This document shows positions 1 to 10,548 of a stretch of DNA of 64,000 bases, piece by piece. The stretch lies in assembly GCA_036023115.1 (NCBI GenBank), contig JAYKKT010000061.1, forward strand, positions 12,273,501 to 12,337,500. The letters run 5' to 3'. The translations under genes were made by a program, and so were the position numbers. The stretch comes from Brasenia schreberi. Its lineage: Eukaryota > Streptophyta > Magnoliopsida > Nymphaeales > Cabombaceae. Position 1 is the stretch's first letter. Every line of letters starts with the position of its first letter. The notes below the pieces were generated by a model. The model worked only from the letters and a program-made list of their open reading frames with translations. It was not told where the DNA came from and ran no database searches.

Positions 1-556
1 ATGTCATATGTGAATTTGCATTGATACTTTCTTTCATCTTGTTCTCCGTTTTCTCTATCTTGCCAATTTGATTTCTTTTCTACATTTTCTCAACTGCAAG
101 GTAGGAAGTGAACAAACTCTTGTTATCTGAAATAAAGATGCAGAAACATTTATTGGACTTGCATACAGTTATCCAGTGAATTTGGTTTACTTGCTACCCA
201 AGCACCTGAAAATTTATCTGCTTTTTAACAAATTCACATTTCAACAGAAATTTCAAATGTGCCTTCTAATGTTAGAAGATCAATGAGTTGAAGTTATTGT
301 TCTTTCCTTGCCTAGCGCTATACTCACTTGATAAAGCATGTGAGCAATTTTTGTGCCTCAAAAGGCCAAAACCACCTCAACCGCTCTCCCTTCTTCCTTC
401 CCAACCCGTCCACCAAACACATCCATCAACCCTAAGCTTGGAAAGACACATATTCGACACATTTCATAATATAATATAACCTTATGTTTCTTGATGCCAA
501 TAAAATTGGTTTTGTGCTTCTCAGTTGATGAATAATTGAGTTCGGTGTTGTTTCAG
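1..556 (+). other. Intron of the MAP65 gene (3' part only)
   Basis: This stretch is T-rich, has stops in every frame and shows none of the coiled-coil coding sequence that precedes the next exon in MAP65 proteins. It ends in a pyrimidine-rich tract and an AG acceptor at 555-556. I read it as intron; the upstream exons lie outside the window. The short reading frames at 288-479 and 536-556 are not coding. Confidence 0.7.
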
Positions 557-2777
557 CTCCAAGAACTGGCAGGACAGCTATGTGAACTTTGGAACCTAAT
601 GGACACACCTCCAGAAGAGAGGAGCTTATTTGATCATGTTACTTGTAACATGTCTGCATCCGTTGATGAAGTCACTGTGCCTGGGGCACTAGCTCTAGAT
701 CTGATTGAGCAGGTACTTTGATTTATTGTAAAGTTTTAACGTTACATCTGTGAAAGAGTGAGCAATACTGTTTCTTTTGAACGATATGAAGGCTGAGATG
801 GAAGTGGAGCGGCTAGACCAGTTGAAGGCAAGCAAGATGAAAGAGATAGCTTTTAGAAAGCAAGCAGAGTTGGAAGAGATATATGCACGTGCTCACATAG
901 AGATCGATTCAGAAGCTGCTCGTGAGAAGATAATGACCATAATTGATTCTGGAAATGTTGATCCTTCAGAGTTACTTGCAGACATGGACAATCAAATATT
1001 AAAAGCTAAGGAAGAAGCTCTTAGCAGGAAAGATATAATGGAGAAGGTTGAAAAATGGATGTCAGCTTGTGAGGAAGAAAGCTGGCTTGACGATTATAAT
1101 CGGGTAATTTTTTCTACTGTCTTCGTGCTACTTTGCTGTAGCTTTTCAGCAGCACAAGCTTCTCTTCCTTCATGAGAGAACACTTTCAAGGAGAAGAAGC
1201 TCACATTTTTAGTTCCTCTTCATTAGGATAATCTTGAAGTTTGCATTTATGAAGTTCTTGTTGTATCCCATTGAAACAGGATGACAACAGGTATAATTCC
1301 ACTCGAGGAGCTCACATAAATCTAAAACGTGCAGAAAAAGCTCGCATTCTTGTTAATAAAATTTCTGGTAATTAGACTAACTCTTTTTTCTGATAAGACT
1401 CTCTCTCTCCCCTTACTTCCTACTTGCAATTGCAGCAATGGTTGATACTTTAGTGGCTAAGACACGAGCATGGGAGGAGGAAAGGGGTGTTCCATTTATT
1501 TATGATGGAGTCCCTCTGCTTGCCATGCTGGATGAGTATGCGATGCTGAGACATGATAGGGAAGAAGAGAAACGTAGAATGAAGGTATGATTTTGCTTTC
1601 CACTCGTGCATATTATTTTTTATTCTCATCAGCTGCGTGGTGATATTTAGCAGCTGGCTCTGGTGTCACAGTTATACAAGATGGTTATCCAACTCGAAAT
1701 GCTTTTTGTGCGTAACATCAAGGAGAATGCCTTCCTCTTCTAGTAATAGGATCGTTCTTTTTCCTGTATATTGGTAATGATGTTGCATTTTTCTCTTCTG
1801 AGGAAACCAAACCCATGTCTTTTTCCTAGACTATATTTTTGAACAAGAACTATTTATTATCAGTCAATACCTTGTTGGTTTTGCTAGTTTTGAACCCCAT
1901 CATCCCATCTAGTGTGAATTTGAACTTATAGATGGCATTGTTCATGCCCATGTGACGGACACTTTTACCAGGATTCAGCTTTGTTAGGTATTCGAACACT
2001 CAACATCCATACTTTTCCCGTTTTTGACTCAGCAAGACCTATTTTAGCTACGATTTAGTTTTCTGTCAGTAAGACATGCATTTCATAAGATGTACCAATT
2101 AATATATATTATATATGTATGTATTTATAAATTATTCTTATACATTAGTGTGCCCCACTGGTTATTTTCAAAAATGATTTTTGAAAATTGCTCACATCTG
2201 TGCCTCCACTAGTGTCCACATCTGCACTATATGACAGGTTCAAGGCTTCAAGACTTTCGGCTTCTGGTGTTTACTGCAGTTTGTTTATTAGACGATATGG
2301 TTTGGACCTCATTAAATTGCTGTATAACTTGATTCTTCTACGAGCTTTTGGTGCATTGTGACCCATCAACATCCGAGTTCCTTAAGGGGCTGGAGGATCC
2401 ATGAATGCCATACTCTTTCACTTTTGCTGTTTGGTAAATGAATTAACAGATCGGTATAATTACAGGATCAGAAGCGGTTCCATGAGCAACTGACAACTGA
2501 GCAAGAGACCCTTTTCGGATCAAGGCCAAGCCCCAACAACAAGCCGCTTGGCCCGAAGAAGGTGGTAGGCCCTCGTGCAAATGGAGGCTCAGTGAATGGC
2601 ACACCAAACAGGAGGTTGTCTTCTGGTACCAAGCTTGCCGGTAATGGTTTCCACACCACAAACAAAGATGCAAAAAGAGATCTCCAGCCTGCAGCCCCTG
2701 TAAACTATGTTGCCATCGCCAAAGAAGATGCCGGATCCCATGTCTCTGGAAGTGAACCCGTTCCATCCTCGCCATGA
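557..2777 (+). CDS. 65-kDa microtubule-associated protein, MAP65-1-like (3' exons, partial)
   Basis: The last five coding exons are 557-712, 792-1103, 1280-1367, 1436-1584 and 2466-2777, giving 338 residues before TGA at 2775-2777. All junctions are GT-AG, and phases join correctly (0, 0, 1, 0). The first exon encodes [18 protein letters not shown], typical of the MAP65/ASE1/PRC1 family. The next is a charged coiled-coil segment with [15 protein letters not shown]. The third and fourth carry the conserved helical end of the spectrin-like microtubule-binding region ([14 protein letters not shown], ending [18 protein letters not shown]). The last exon is the basic, Ser/Pro-rich tail with [13 protein letters not shown] and PVNYVAI, which most resembles the MAP65-1/MAP65-2 subgroup. 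Family members cross-link antiparallel microtubules in cortical arrays and the phragmoplast, and the tail carries phosphorylation sites. The last intron (1585-2465) is the longest. The N-terminal part is outside the window. Family assignment is secure; the exact paralogue is inferred. Confidence 0.93.
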
Positions 2778-4339
2778 TGGTAAATGAAAATATTTTTCGT
2801 CTTCTCCTGTATGTTTTTGGTGATTATCATATCTAGCTTAGGTTTTAGTAGTATGGATACTGGTTTTTGTTGTTGTTGATAGCTTTTAGATCAAAGAGAA
2901 AAAACGTGTTTAGGCCGCAGCTAGTGTCACTATTTATAGTAGAGGTTGGTATCCTTATAACTAAATTATGTCGACAAACAAGAACCCATTGTACCAAGAA
3001 TCTGTCTGAGGCAGCATGGGTTATTTGTGTTGGAACTCTTATGCATCTGCATATTACCACACTGAGTTGTTTCTCTCATTTTCGGTGCATTATTTTCGGG
3101 TCGAGGCCTGACTGCTTAGGGTGAGGCCCGGGACGACTGGGGTCCCAGATAATTTGGTTCAATCTGACAATTGAACTCATGATAAGTACAGACTACCGAG
3201 CATCATTGTGGGGCTGATCAACTAACTCTGCATCTACCATTAAATGATATGGCCAAACAGAGTTTTCTTCTCGAGAAAGCAGAAGACGGAGAAAAGACTC
3301 CAGTACTTTCAGTTGCTTAGCTAGCTTCATTTTTTTGTAAATTGATAAGATCCTAGGCCCTCTTGTTGTTCCCCAGCTCTATGGCATCTTCATATCCGTT
3401 TCTCTAAGCCGTGCAAAACCTCAGAGTGGCACCGGCCTTCATGGGGTCAGCAGCAACAGCAGCACTGGTCGCTTGAGTGGACGGTGATGGATACCAAAAT
3501 GAAGTTCAGAGCTTGGTTAACTCGTGCATGCTGTATGCGTATTTCGAGTTGGTGCGGAATGAATAAGGTGATCAGTTCAGAAGCATTAGAACATGTTTCA
3601 TTCACGCGAGATTGATGGAAATACTGCCTTTCGGTATGTGTTGCATAACAGTTGTTCGGGAGCCTCGACAGCCAAATCCAACACGCCTCCTAACTGACCG
3701 AAACAGGGCAGCAATGCAGCATCCATCCAGCGTATGTCCATGCATTGAAACAAGAATACAAATTTGAGTAGGTGAGGATCAGGTCAAGGGTAACAGTAAG
3801 GGTCATGGGTAGCCATGAATAGAAAGGGTCGCACTTGATGATCCGTTTCATCCATGGAAACTAAAGTAATACGATCGCGTCATGAAATCACATATGTTTA
3901 AGGTGAGCTCCCAAAAACTTGAGATTCATAAACTTGAGTGCCATCTACCTCAAGAACATTGCCTTTTTTTAGCCACCATAAATGAAAAGCATCCGAGGCA
4001 GGTGAAGAAACATGGTTGTTTTCATCACTCAACAAGTATCATCGTTAATTGGCCATAACCAGTGATTCGAAACTGCCGGTTCCAGTTCGCTCAAAATGAA
4101 TTAGTTCTAAAAGTCTTCATTTCAGAATTAAATTAATTTTTTATAAGATAATGAAAATAACAAAATTTTGAAAGAATTAGATTTGTCTTTTAAAAGATGT
4201 ACTCATTTATACTTAGTAAAATCATCTATGAAGATGACATAATAGGAAATCTCTTAAAAAAAATGATGATTTTGCCAAGAACACAATCTTTGACCACTAT
4301 CATCTATTAGTTTTGTTTAAAAAAGAAGAGTAAAAATGG
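2778..4339. other. MAP65 3' untranslated region and intergenic DNA, no gene seen
   Basis: The 3' UTR begins directly after the stop codon; its end is not clearly marked. I see no protein family in either strand between about 3,100 and 4,300. Short overlapping reading frames at 2,845-3,124 on both strands do not look like protein. Confidence 0.5.
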
Positions 4340-4344
4340 AAGAG

Positions 4345-4960
4345 AAAACTTGTGGTAAGCTAATGGAGGTGGTAGATAATATGATTTTGAAAAAGATTCA
4401 TATTAGAAAAGACAAAGTGGGTTGGAGAAAATACAAAGGAGATAGAGGATACAAGTTTTAAATTATATACAATTATATGGTGATCGAATCTTGACGTTGA
4501 AATTAGTGTTAGGAGCAAAGGTTTTGAATATAGTTTGTGCTTACGCACCCCAAGTAGGCTTAGAAGATAGTATAAAGACAACTTTTTGGGAAGAGTTAGA
4601 TAAGGTGATTCAAAGGATTCTACAAAGGGAGATGATTTGTTTAGGAGGAGACTTAAATGAACATGTCGGTAAAGAGGTATTATGATATCAAGGTATTCAT
4701 GAAAACTTTGGTTTTGAGGATATAAATGAGGAAGGTAGGGAGATTTTAAATTTTGCTATGGCATTTGATCTCTTTATAGTCAATACAATCTTCAAAAAAT
4801 GAGATGAACATTTAATTACTTATAAGAGTGGCTTATCACAAACATAAATTGATTACTTTATTTATAGAAAAAAAGATAGAGCGTGTTGTAAAGATTGCAA
4901 GGTAAATGCAGGAGAAAGTTTAACCACCCAACATCGACTTTTAGTTATGGATTTACAAAT
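4345..4960 (+). pseudogene. LINE endonuclease domain relic
   Basis: Pieces in different frames match the exonuclease-endonuclease-phosphatase domain of RTE elements in order: GKLMEVVDNMI, then KWVGENTKEIEDTSFKL in another frame, then VCAYAPQVGLED, LGGDLNEHVG, HLITYKSG and GESLTTQH. The GGDLN and SAYAPQ-like blocks are the recognisable catalytic-core surroundings. At least two frameshifts and three stops interrupt it. Confidence 0.75.
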
Positions 4961-5289
4961 AAAAAAATGGACAAAGAAGATATATTTAAACAGAAAGTCC
5001 TTCAAGGAGATGCTTGGAATTATGTTGGTATACCTTGTGATATGTGGAACAATATGACTATATATATTAGGAAAGTGTCAAAAGATATGTTAGGCGAATC
5101 TAAGGGAGGTGTACCGGCACAAAAAGAAGCTTGGAAAAAACTATTAGATGCATCAAAGAGGAGGATGAAAAAATTCTAGTGGCAAATGATGATATAAAAA
5201 ATAGATGAAAAAACTATTTTTATAAGCTTTTTAATGAAAATAAAGATGTTAGTATTAACTTAGGAGAGTTAGCCAAATCAGAAAAGTAT

Positions 5290-6720
5290 ATAAACCATAA
5301 TTTCTACCGATGTATTCAAAAGAATGAAGTCAAAGGGACTCTTAAACATATGAAGGGTGGTAAATCGGTAGGACCAGACAATATTCGTATAGAAGTTTGG
5401 AAAATACTAGGACAAATAGGAATCACTTGGCTCACAAGACTATTTAATGAAATATGCAGAAACCAAAAGATTCATGAGGAATGGAGAGCGAGTACACTTA
5501 TACCCATATATAAGAACAAGGGAGACATTCAGAATTGTGCGAATTATTGAGGTATCAAGTTAATGAGCCATACTATGAAATTGTGGGAAAGATCTATTGT
5601 TGAAGCGATTCACCTTTTGAGACGTCTTATGGAACATTTTAGAGCAAAAAAGAAAGACCTTCACATGATATTTATTGATCTAGAAAAAGCTTATAATAGG
5701 GTACCAAGAGAGGTTCGTTGGAGAACCATCGAAAAAAGAGGTATCCCATTGACATACATTCACCTTATAAGAGACATGTACGATGGTGCAAAAACATGTG
5801 TGAGGACTCATGAAAGAATGACAAACTTCTTTGAAGTTAATATTGAGTTACATCAAGGATCAACTTTAAGTCCATACTTATTTATAATGGTGATTGATGA
5901 GTTAACAAAACATATTCAAGATGAAGTGCCTTGGTGTATGTTATTTGCAAATGACATTGTGTTAGTGGAAGAGTTTAAGGAAAAAGTTAATAGAAAATTG
6001 GAACTATGGAGAGAAGCATTAGAAAGCAAAGGCCTCCGACTTAGTAGAACAAAGATAGAATATATGGAATGTAAGTTTGATCATTTGGTTACTTGAGAGG
6101 ACATAAAAATTAAAATTGGCACACATTGCATCCCCCAAAAGGAAAGTTTTAAATACCTAAGTTCAACTTTCCAAAGTGATGGAATAATTGATGATGTTAT
6201 GCATAGAATTAATACGGGTTGGTTAAAAATGAGAGGAGCATCAAGTATTCTTTGTGATAAGAAGATACCATTAAAGTTAAAAGGTAAATATTATAGAGCA
6301 ACAATTAGAGTTGTCATATTTTATGGTTGTGAGTGTTGGGCAGTTAACCATCATGTACAAAGGATGTCTCTGACAGAAATGAAGATGTTGAGATGGATGA
6401 GTGGTCATATAAGAAAAGACCATATACATGATGTGGTTATTATAAACAAATTAGGAGTTTCACCAATAGAGGATAAAATGAGAGAATATCGTTTAAGATG
6501 GTTTGAACATATAGAAAGAAGATCAGAAGAACTTATAAGAAGGTATGGAAAACTAAATTTGGAAAGTATTAAAAGAGGTAGAGGATGACCACAAAAATAT
6601 TGGAAAGAAATAATAAAGAATGATCTAGCTTATTGTGACTTAACTGCTAAAATGGCACATGATAGAGCTCTATGGAAACAAAGAATCCATGTAGTTGACC
6701 TCGTCTAGTATGGGAAAAGG
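5290..6720 (+). pseudogene. LINE reverse transcriptase relic
   Basis: Reading in + frames I see KSVGPDNIRIEVWK, the LIPIYKNKGD block, a stop at 5,548-5,550 where relatives have Arg (CGA to TGA is the simplest change), then [14 protein letters not shown]. These are followed by the [15 protein letters not shown] and [11 protein letters not shown] blocks. The usual F/YADD catalytic box reads FANDI, so a catalytic Asp is lost. The C-terminal region has GCECWAV, MLRWMSGHIRKD and LRWFEHIERR, a hallmark of plant RTE LINEs, ending with PQKYWKEIIKNDL. Additional stops at 6,094 and 6,586 confirm it is dead. Confidence 0.88.
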
Positions 6721-6750
6721 CTTAGTTGTATATAACCAACCTCTTTATAA

Positions 6751-7412
6751 AAGTGATACAACCTCTCTTCTAGCCTCGCTTTATCCTTCACTTTTGAAGT
6801 GAGGAGGCTGATATGCTTTAATGTTGGCTTCGAATCCAGATATGGCTACGTCAGTGTCTTTTTGAAGTCTAACTTAATTTATTTTTGTTTTTGTCATTTA
6901 AAGATCGATAAAAATATCTTCTTTAGTGTTAAAAGGCTTCCGATGAATAAGTGATGATGTTACTGTAATTAGTGGATGACCACTCTCGGCCTCATTACCA
7001 ACAACAACCATGAAATGAGGAAAAAAGGCCCTCTTCTCAGATTTTATGAGATCGTATTTTTCGAAACATAAACGTTAGTAAAAACTATTTTCTATTTTTT
7101 AAAAGTAAAACATACGCATCTCCCGGATAAAAGCAAATATCGCTGTTAAAAGGAAAAGCCCAGAGTTGTAAACACGGAAGATAGAAAGTAATGTAACTCG
7201 GAATACAATGTGATACTTTGATTTACGTCTTCTAAGAAAATCCTCTTCGGGTAACCCTAAAACTATATACATTTCTATTTCATTCTCTATAGAAAACATA
7301 CAAATAAAGAAAGAAAATAGAAAACAAAACCAAAGCAGACAGTCGACATCTATTGTACACAATTGAATCGAGCAAAGGCAGACGACTTCGGAGATCTTCG
7401 ACTGCTCCAACA
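6751..7412 (+). repeat. Probable copia LTR (3' end defined, 5' end not)
   Basis: The sequence ending CTCCAACA at 7,412 is followed two bases later by a classical copia primer-binding site, so the LTR should end at 7,412. Its start could not be placed because no second LTR is present in the window; part of this interval may be LINE 3' sequence. Confidence 0.5.
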
Positions 7413-7414
7413 TC

Positions 7415-7426
7415 TGGTATCAGAGC
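7415..7426 (+). other. Copia primer-binding site (tRNA-iMet type)
   Basis: TGGTATCAGAGC is the standard plant Ty1/copia primer-binding sequence, complementary to the 3' end of initiator methionine tRNA, and sits just inside the LTR end. Confidence 0.85.
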
Positions 7427-8520
7427 CTAGTTTGAGCTCTGCAGCAACCTTAAACAGATACATGGTCCTACATTAAAAAAAAACTGTTAGAGAGAGAAGT
7501 TACAAAGAGTTTTACTACGAAAATGAATTTATCTTTTGAATAAAAAGTAGTGAGAAAAGGCCAAAGACCATGCTGAAGCGGTTAGAGGCCAAGTTGAGGT
7601 GGCCAGACGCCAGGCCGGGGCGGCCTAAGGCCATACCAAGGCAAAAAAGAGTTGTAGACAGGAAAGGCTGTAGGCAAGAAAAATGCCAGAGGCAGAAAAA
7701 CGCTGGAAGCTGAAAGGTTGGAGGCGGAAAATGTTGGAGGAAAAAAAGGCCTGATGCAGATAAGGCCGAAAAAGAAATGGACTGAGAAGGGCGACAACCA
7801 CAGTCAGGCAGCGGCAAGGGCCACCCTCCACCCCCGGTCGAGCGATTTTGAGGTATAAAATGACCATTTTGCCCTTTACGAAATGGAAATTACAGAATAC
7901 CAAAGGGCAAAATTATTGGAATGTCTAGATATTTTGGGGTGGAAAGACAACTATACCCTTATCAGTGTAAAAAGTCTTTTATACCCCTTGATAGTCGATG
8001 AAACTATAAAATACCAAGGTGTAGTTTTATTGTTTTACCCTTGGATATTTCAAGAAATTGCAGAACCTAGGTTTTGGGTAATTTTACGGATATAGCCCTG
8101 GCTGTCTTACAAAATATTCATTATATCGCTCCAGAAAGTATGAAAATACCCTTGCACATTTTGTGAAATGCCGTGAACAATGATTTTTCACATTTGGTCC
8201 TGGTTTTTATAGTTTTTTCCAAAACAAGACCTGTAGGTTAGATACACTGTAGAATGGTGCCTAGAAATATTAACTCTCTAGTTTTTATAGTATTACAGAA
8301 TGATACTTGTAGGTTAAATAAACTGCAGTAGAGACTCATGATATATTTAATGTTTAGTACTTAGAAATTGTGAATATTGCATTTAGGTGCCTGGTTAAAT
8401 TTTTATGGTTCTTTATGAAATGTTTTATGTAAATCCGTCTGATGCTTGTTTTTTATGTTTTCTATCTTAAAATGTACAGACTTTTTACTTATAGTATCTA
8501 CCAAAAGTTTAAAAAGAAAA

Positions 8521-8850
8521 ATGACTTCAAGAATTTGCATATCTCAATTGGCAAAGACCGAAAAATTAAATAGCTTAAATTCTCAAACTTGGAAAAGATG
8601 AATACCACTGGCCTTAACTTTAGAAGGAGGGGATTATGTACTGAGAGAAACTGTTTTACCTCCTACTTCAATTGCACCAGATGAGAAAAGAGAAAGATAT
8701 AAGACATTTATGAAGAATCATACAATAGCTAGGACCATTATGTACATATATGGAAGACGACTTAATTAGGGTCTTTAAGGAATTTGAAACTGCAAAAGAA
8801 GATATTGTATTTTTTAAGTGTATAATATTAACAGATACTTTTTCCTTAAA
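8521..8850 (+). pseudogene. Copia gag N-terminal relic
   Basis: From ATG 8,521 the translation starts MTSRICISQLAKTEKLN and continues past a TGA to GGDYVLRETVLPPTS, DEKRERYKTFMKNHTIART and, after a frame change, VFKEFETAKE. This is the layout of the N-terminal part of plant copia Gag (DUF4219/UBN2 type). The frame is broken by stops and is truncated before the zinc knuckle. Confidence 0.65.
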
Positions 8851-9044
8851 ACACTTTTGTAGGTTGAAGTGCAGTGAGAAAGGACGGGGCCGGGTAACTA
8901 AGAAGGTGCATGACTTGACACCCAAGACCAACAGGGTGGGGCGGGTGCAGGTGGAGTGAAAACCCATCTCACCCTGTCTCATTGCCAGCCCTGTATGTGT
9001 GTGAGAGAGAAAGAGGGTATTAGGCTTCTGCGTGCCATTGTAAC

Positions 9045-9521
9045 TAGGGGTTTTCGCGATTCAGTGGTTTGGTTCTAACCTCAATCTCGAACCAAACTAC
9101 TATAATTAGTTATTAGTTTTTAGGAACCAAATCAACCAAACCATGAAGTGCATAGAACTGAATTGAACCATTAATCCCAGTTTGGTTTGATTTCGAACAA
9201 TGGTTCTATTAATAATAGGAAAGCCAAACACCACAAATAAAATCGAAAGGCCAATGTAATTTAGCCATCCTTAGTCTCATAAAGCAAAGGGAAACTATAG
9301 CTACATTTATATGTAGGCGTAAATACATAAAGTAAACATATAGAATAAAATTATATATATATGTATGTATCTATATATATATATATATATGTATATATAT
9401 GATTTGATTCGATTCGATTATCATGGTTCGGCCACAACCCTTTCAACTGTAAAGTTGTAAAGTGAACCAAGAAAATTTTTAGAACGCTGGTTCGGCTTCA
9501 TCAGTTTTTTGAACAGCCCAA
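9045..9521. mobile_element. Possible hAT-type MITE
   Basis: The left end TAGGGGTTTTCGCG followed by repeated GGTTTGGTTC-like phrases is typical of plant hAT MITEs. The right end reads GAACAGCCCAA, whose complement (TTGGGCTGTTC) is a weak match to the left end. Flanking octamers ATTGTAAC (9,037-9,044) and TTTATAAC (9,523-9,530) agree at six of eight bases. The inside carries inverted AACCAAA/TTTGGTT phrases and an AT microsatellite at 9,354-9,401. No protein is encoded. Confidence 0.35.
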
Positions 9522-9660
9522 ATTTATAACGAAAGGAAACAGATGAAATTACTTCCCTGGTTCCCTGATTCTAAAAGGTGTAGGTAAATGAAAAATGTCA
9601 AAAAAAAGTGGTCCTTCACGGATAGCTGTTTAATTAACCGTGTATATGTAAAAGGCGCCG

Positions 9661-9670
9661 TTATAAATAA
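9661..9670 (+). promoter_or_regulatory. TATA box of the ENODL gene
   Basis: TTATAAATAA lies 175-184 bases before the ATG at 9,845, followed by a pyrimidine-rich leader. Position and form fit a plant TATA box; transcription would start near 9,695. Confidence 0.55.
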
Positions 9671-9844
9671 TTTCACACGGTGAGAGACGCGCTCGTGAAC
9701 CAACGTAGACACCAAACTCTTTCTATAGTACACCTACCATTCCTTCTCCTTCCCTGCTTCACTTTGTAGAGAGGGAGAAGGGAGAGAAAAATATTATCAT
9801 CTCGTATCTGCTTCTCTCTTTTGGAGGTGAAAGAGAAGAGAAAG

Positions 9845-10474
9845 ATGGGGGTAGTATCAACTGTTGGGGTGGCGTTGGTAGTGATGGTGGCAATGTCGTT
9901 GCCGTCGTTGGGAGGGTGCGAGGGGGATCAGATGCATCACCTCGTTGGCGACGACCGTGGCTGGGATTCATCTGCCAATATTGGGTCCTGGGCCGCTGGA
10001 AGGATTTTTCGGGTCGGCGACGATATCTGTAAATATTTTCTCCCTCTCTTTCTTCCATTTCGCGGAAAATGTGTTTTGCATCAACTTTTTCCCGATGTGG
10101 ATAATGCGGGATATTGCACATCCTGAAACTTTCTAGTCTTTTATGCTCTCTTTTGTTGCTTCCAGCACAAACAGACCCTCAAGTTTGTAAAAAGGAGGGA
10201 TAGACTTGCTCAAAATACGAGGGTTTTTATGAAAGAAAATGAAAAAAGAAAGCTGGAGTTATGAACCGAACATGAACTTGTTGGTTGAACTTTTTTTAAA
10301 AAAATCCACCTTTTTAAATAATAATTATATACAAAATAGAAATCTCCTTCTTAAGATAATGCTCTAGGTGCAAAATCTGGCTCGTTCACAAAGGCATGTT
10401 ATAATCCTCTATTTTTTGGGGTTATATATATATATATATATATTACACACATATACATACACACACATATATAT

Positions 10475-10548
<74 letters not shown>

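Larger units (their letters stand above)
4340..6750 (+). mobile_element. RTE-clade LINE retrotransposon, 5'-truncated and decayed
   Basis: An apurinic endonuclease-like part is followed by a reverse transcriptase and the short C-terminal region typical of plant RTE-type LINEs, all on the + strand. Many stop codons and several frame changes make it non-functional. No 5' UTR or target-site duplication could be identified. Similarity fades soon after the reading frame ends near 6,720, so the true 3' end is uncertain. Confidence 0.85.
7413..8960 (+). mobile_element. 5' fragment of a copia retrotransposon (leader plus gag start)
   Basis: Inside the primer site lies a leader of about 1.1 kb built from repeated phrases resembling 'ttttgccc' and 'ttttgtcc', then a decayed gag start at 8,521. 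The same leader-plus-gag arrangement recurs at 30,660, 46,115 and 56,800, which groups these four as one copia family. The element is cut off after the first third of gag. Confidence 0.7.

Noticed and set aside
2443..2775. A 110-codon minus-strand frame opposite the last MAP65 exon
   Set aside because: It is the shadow of a strongly supported + strand exon.
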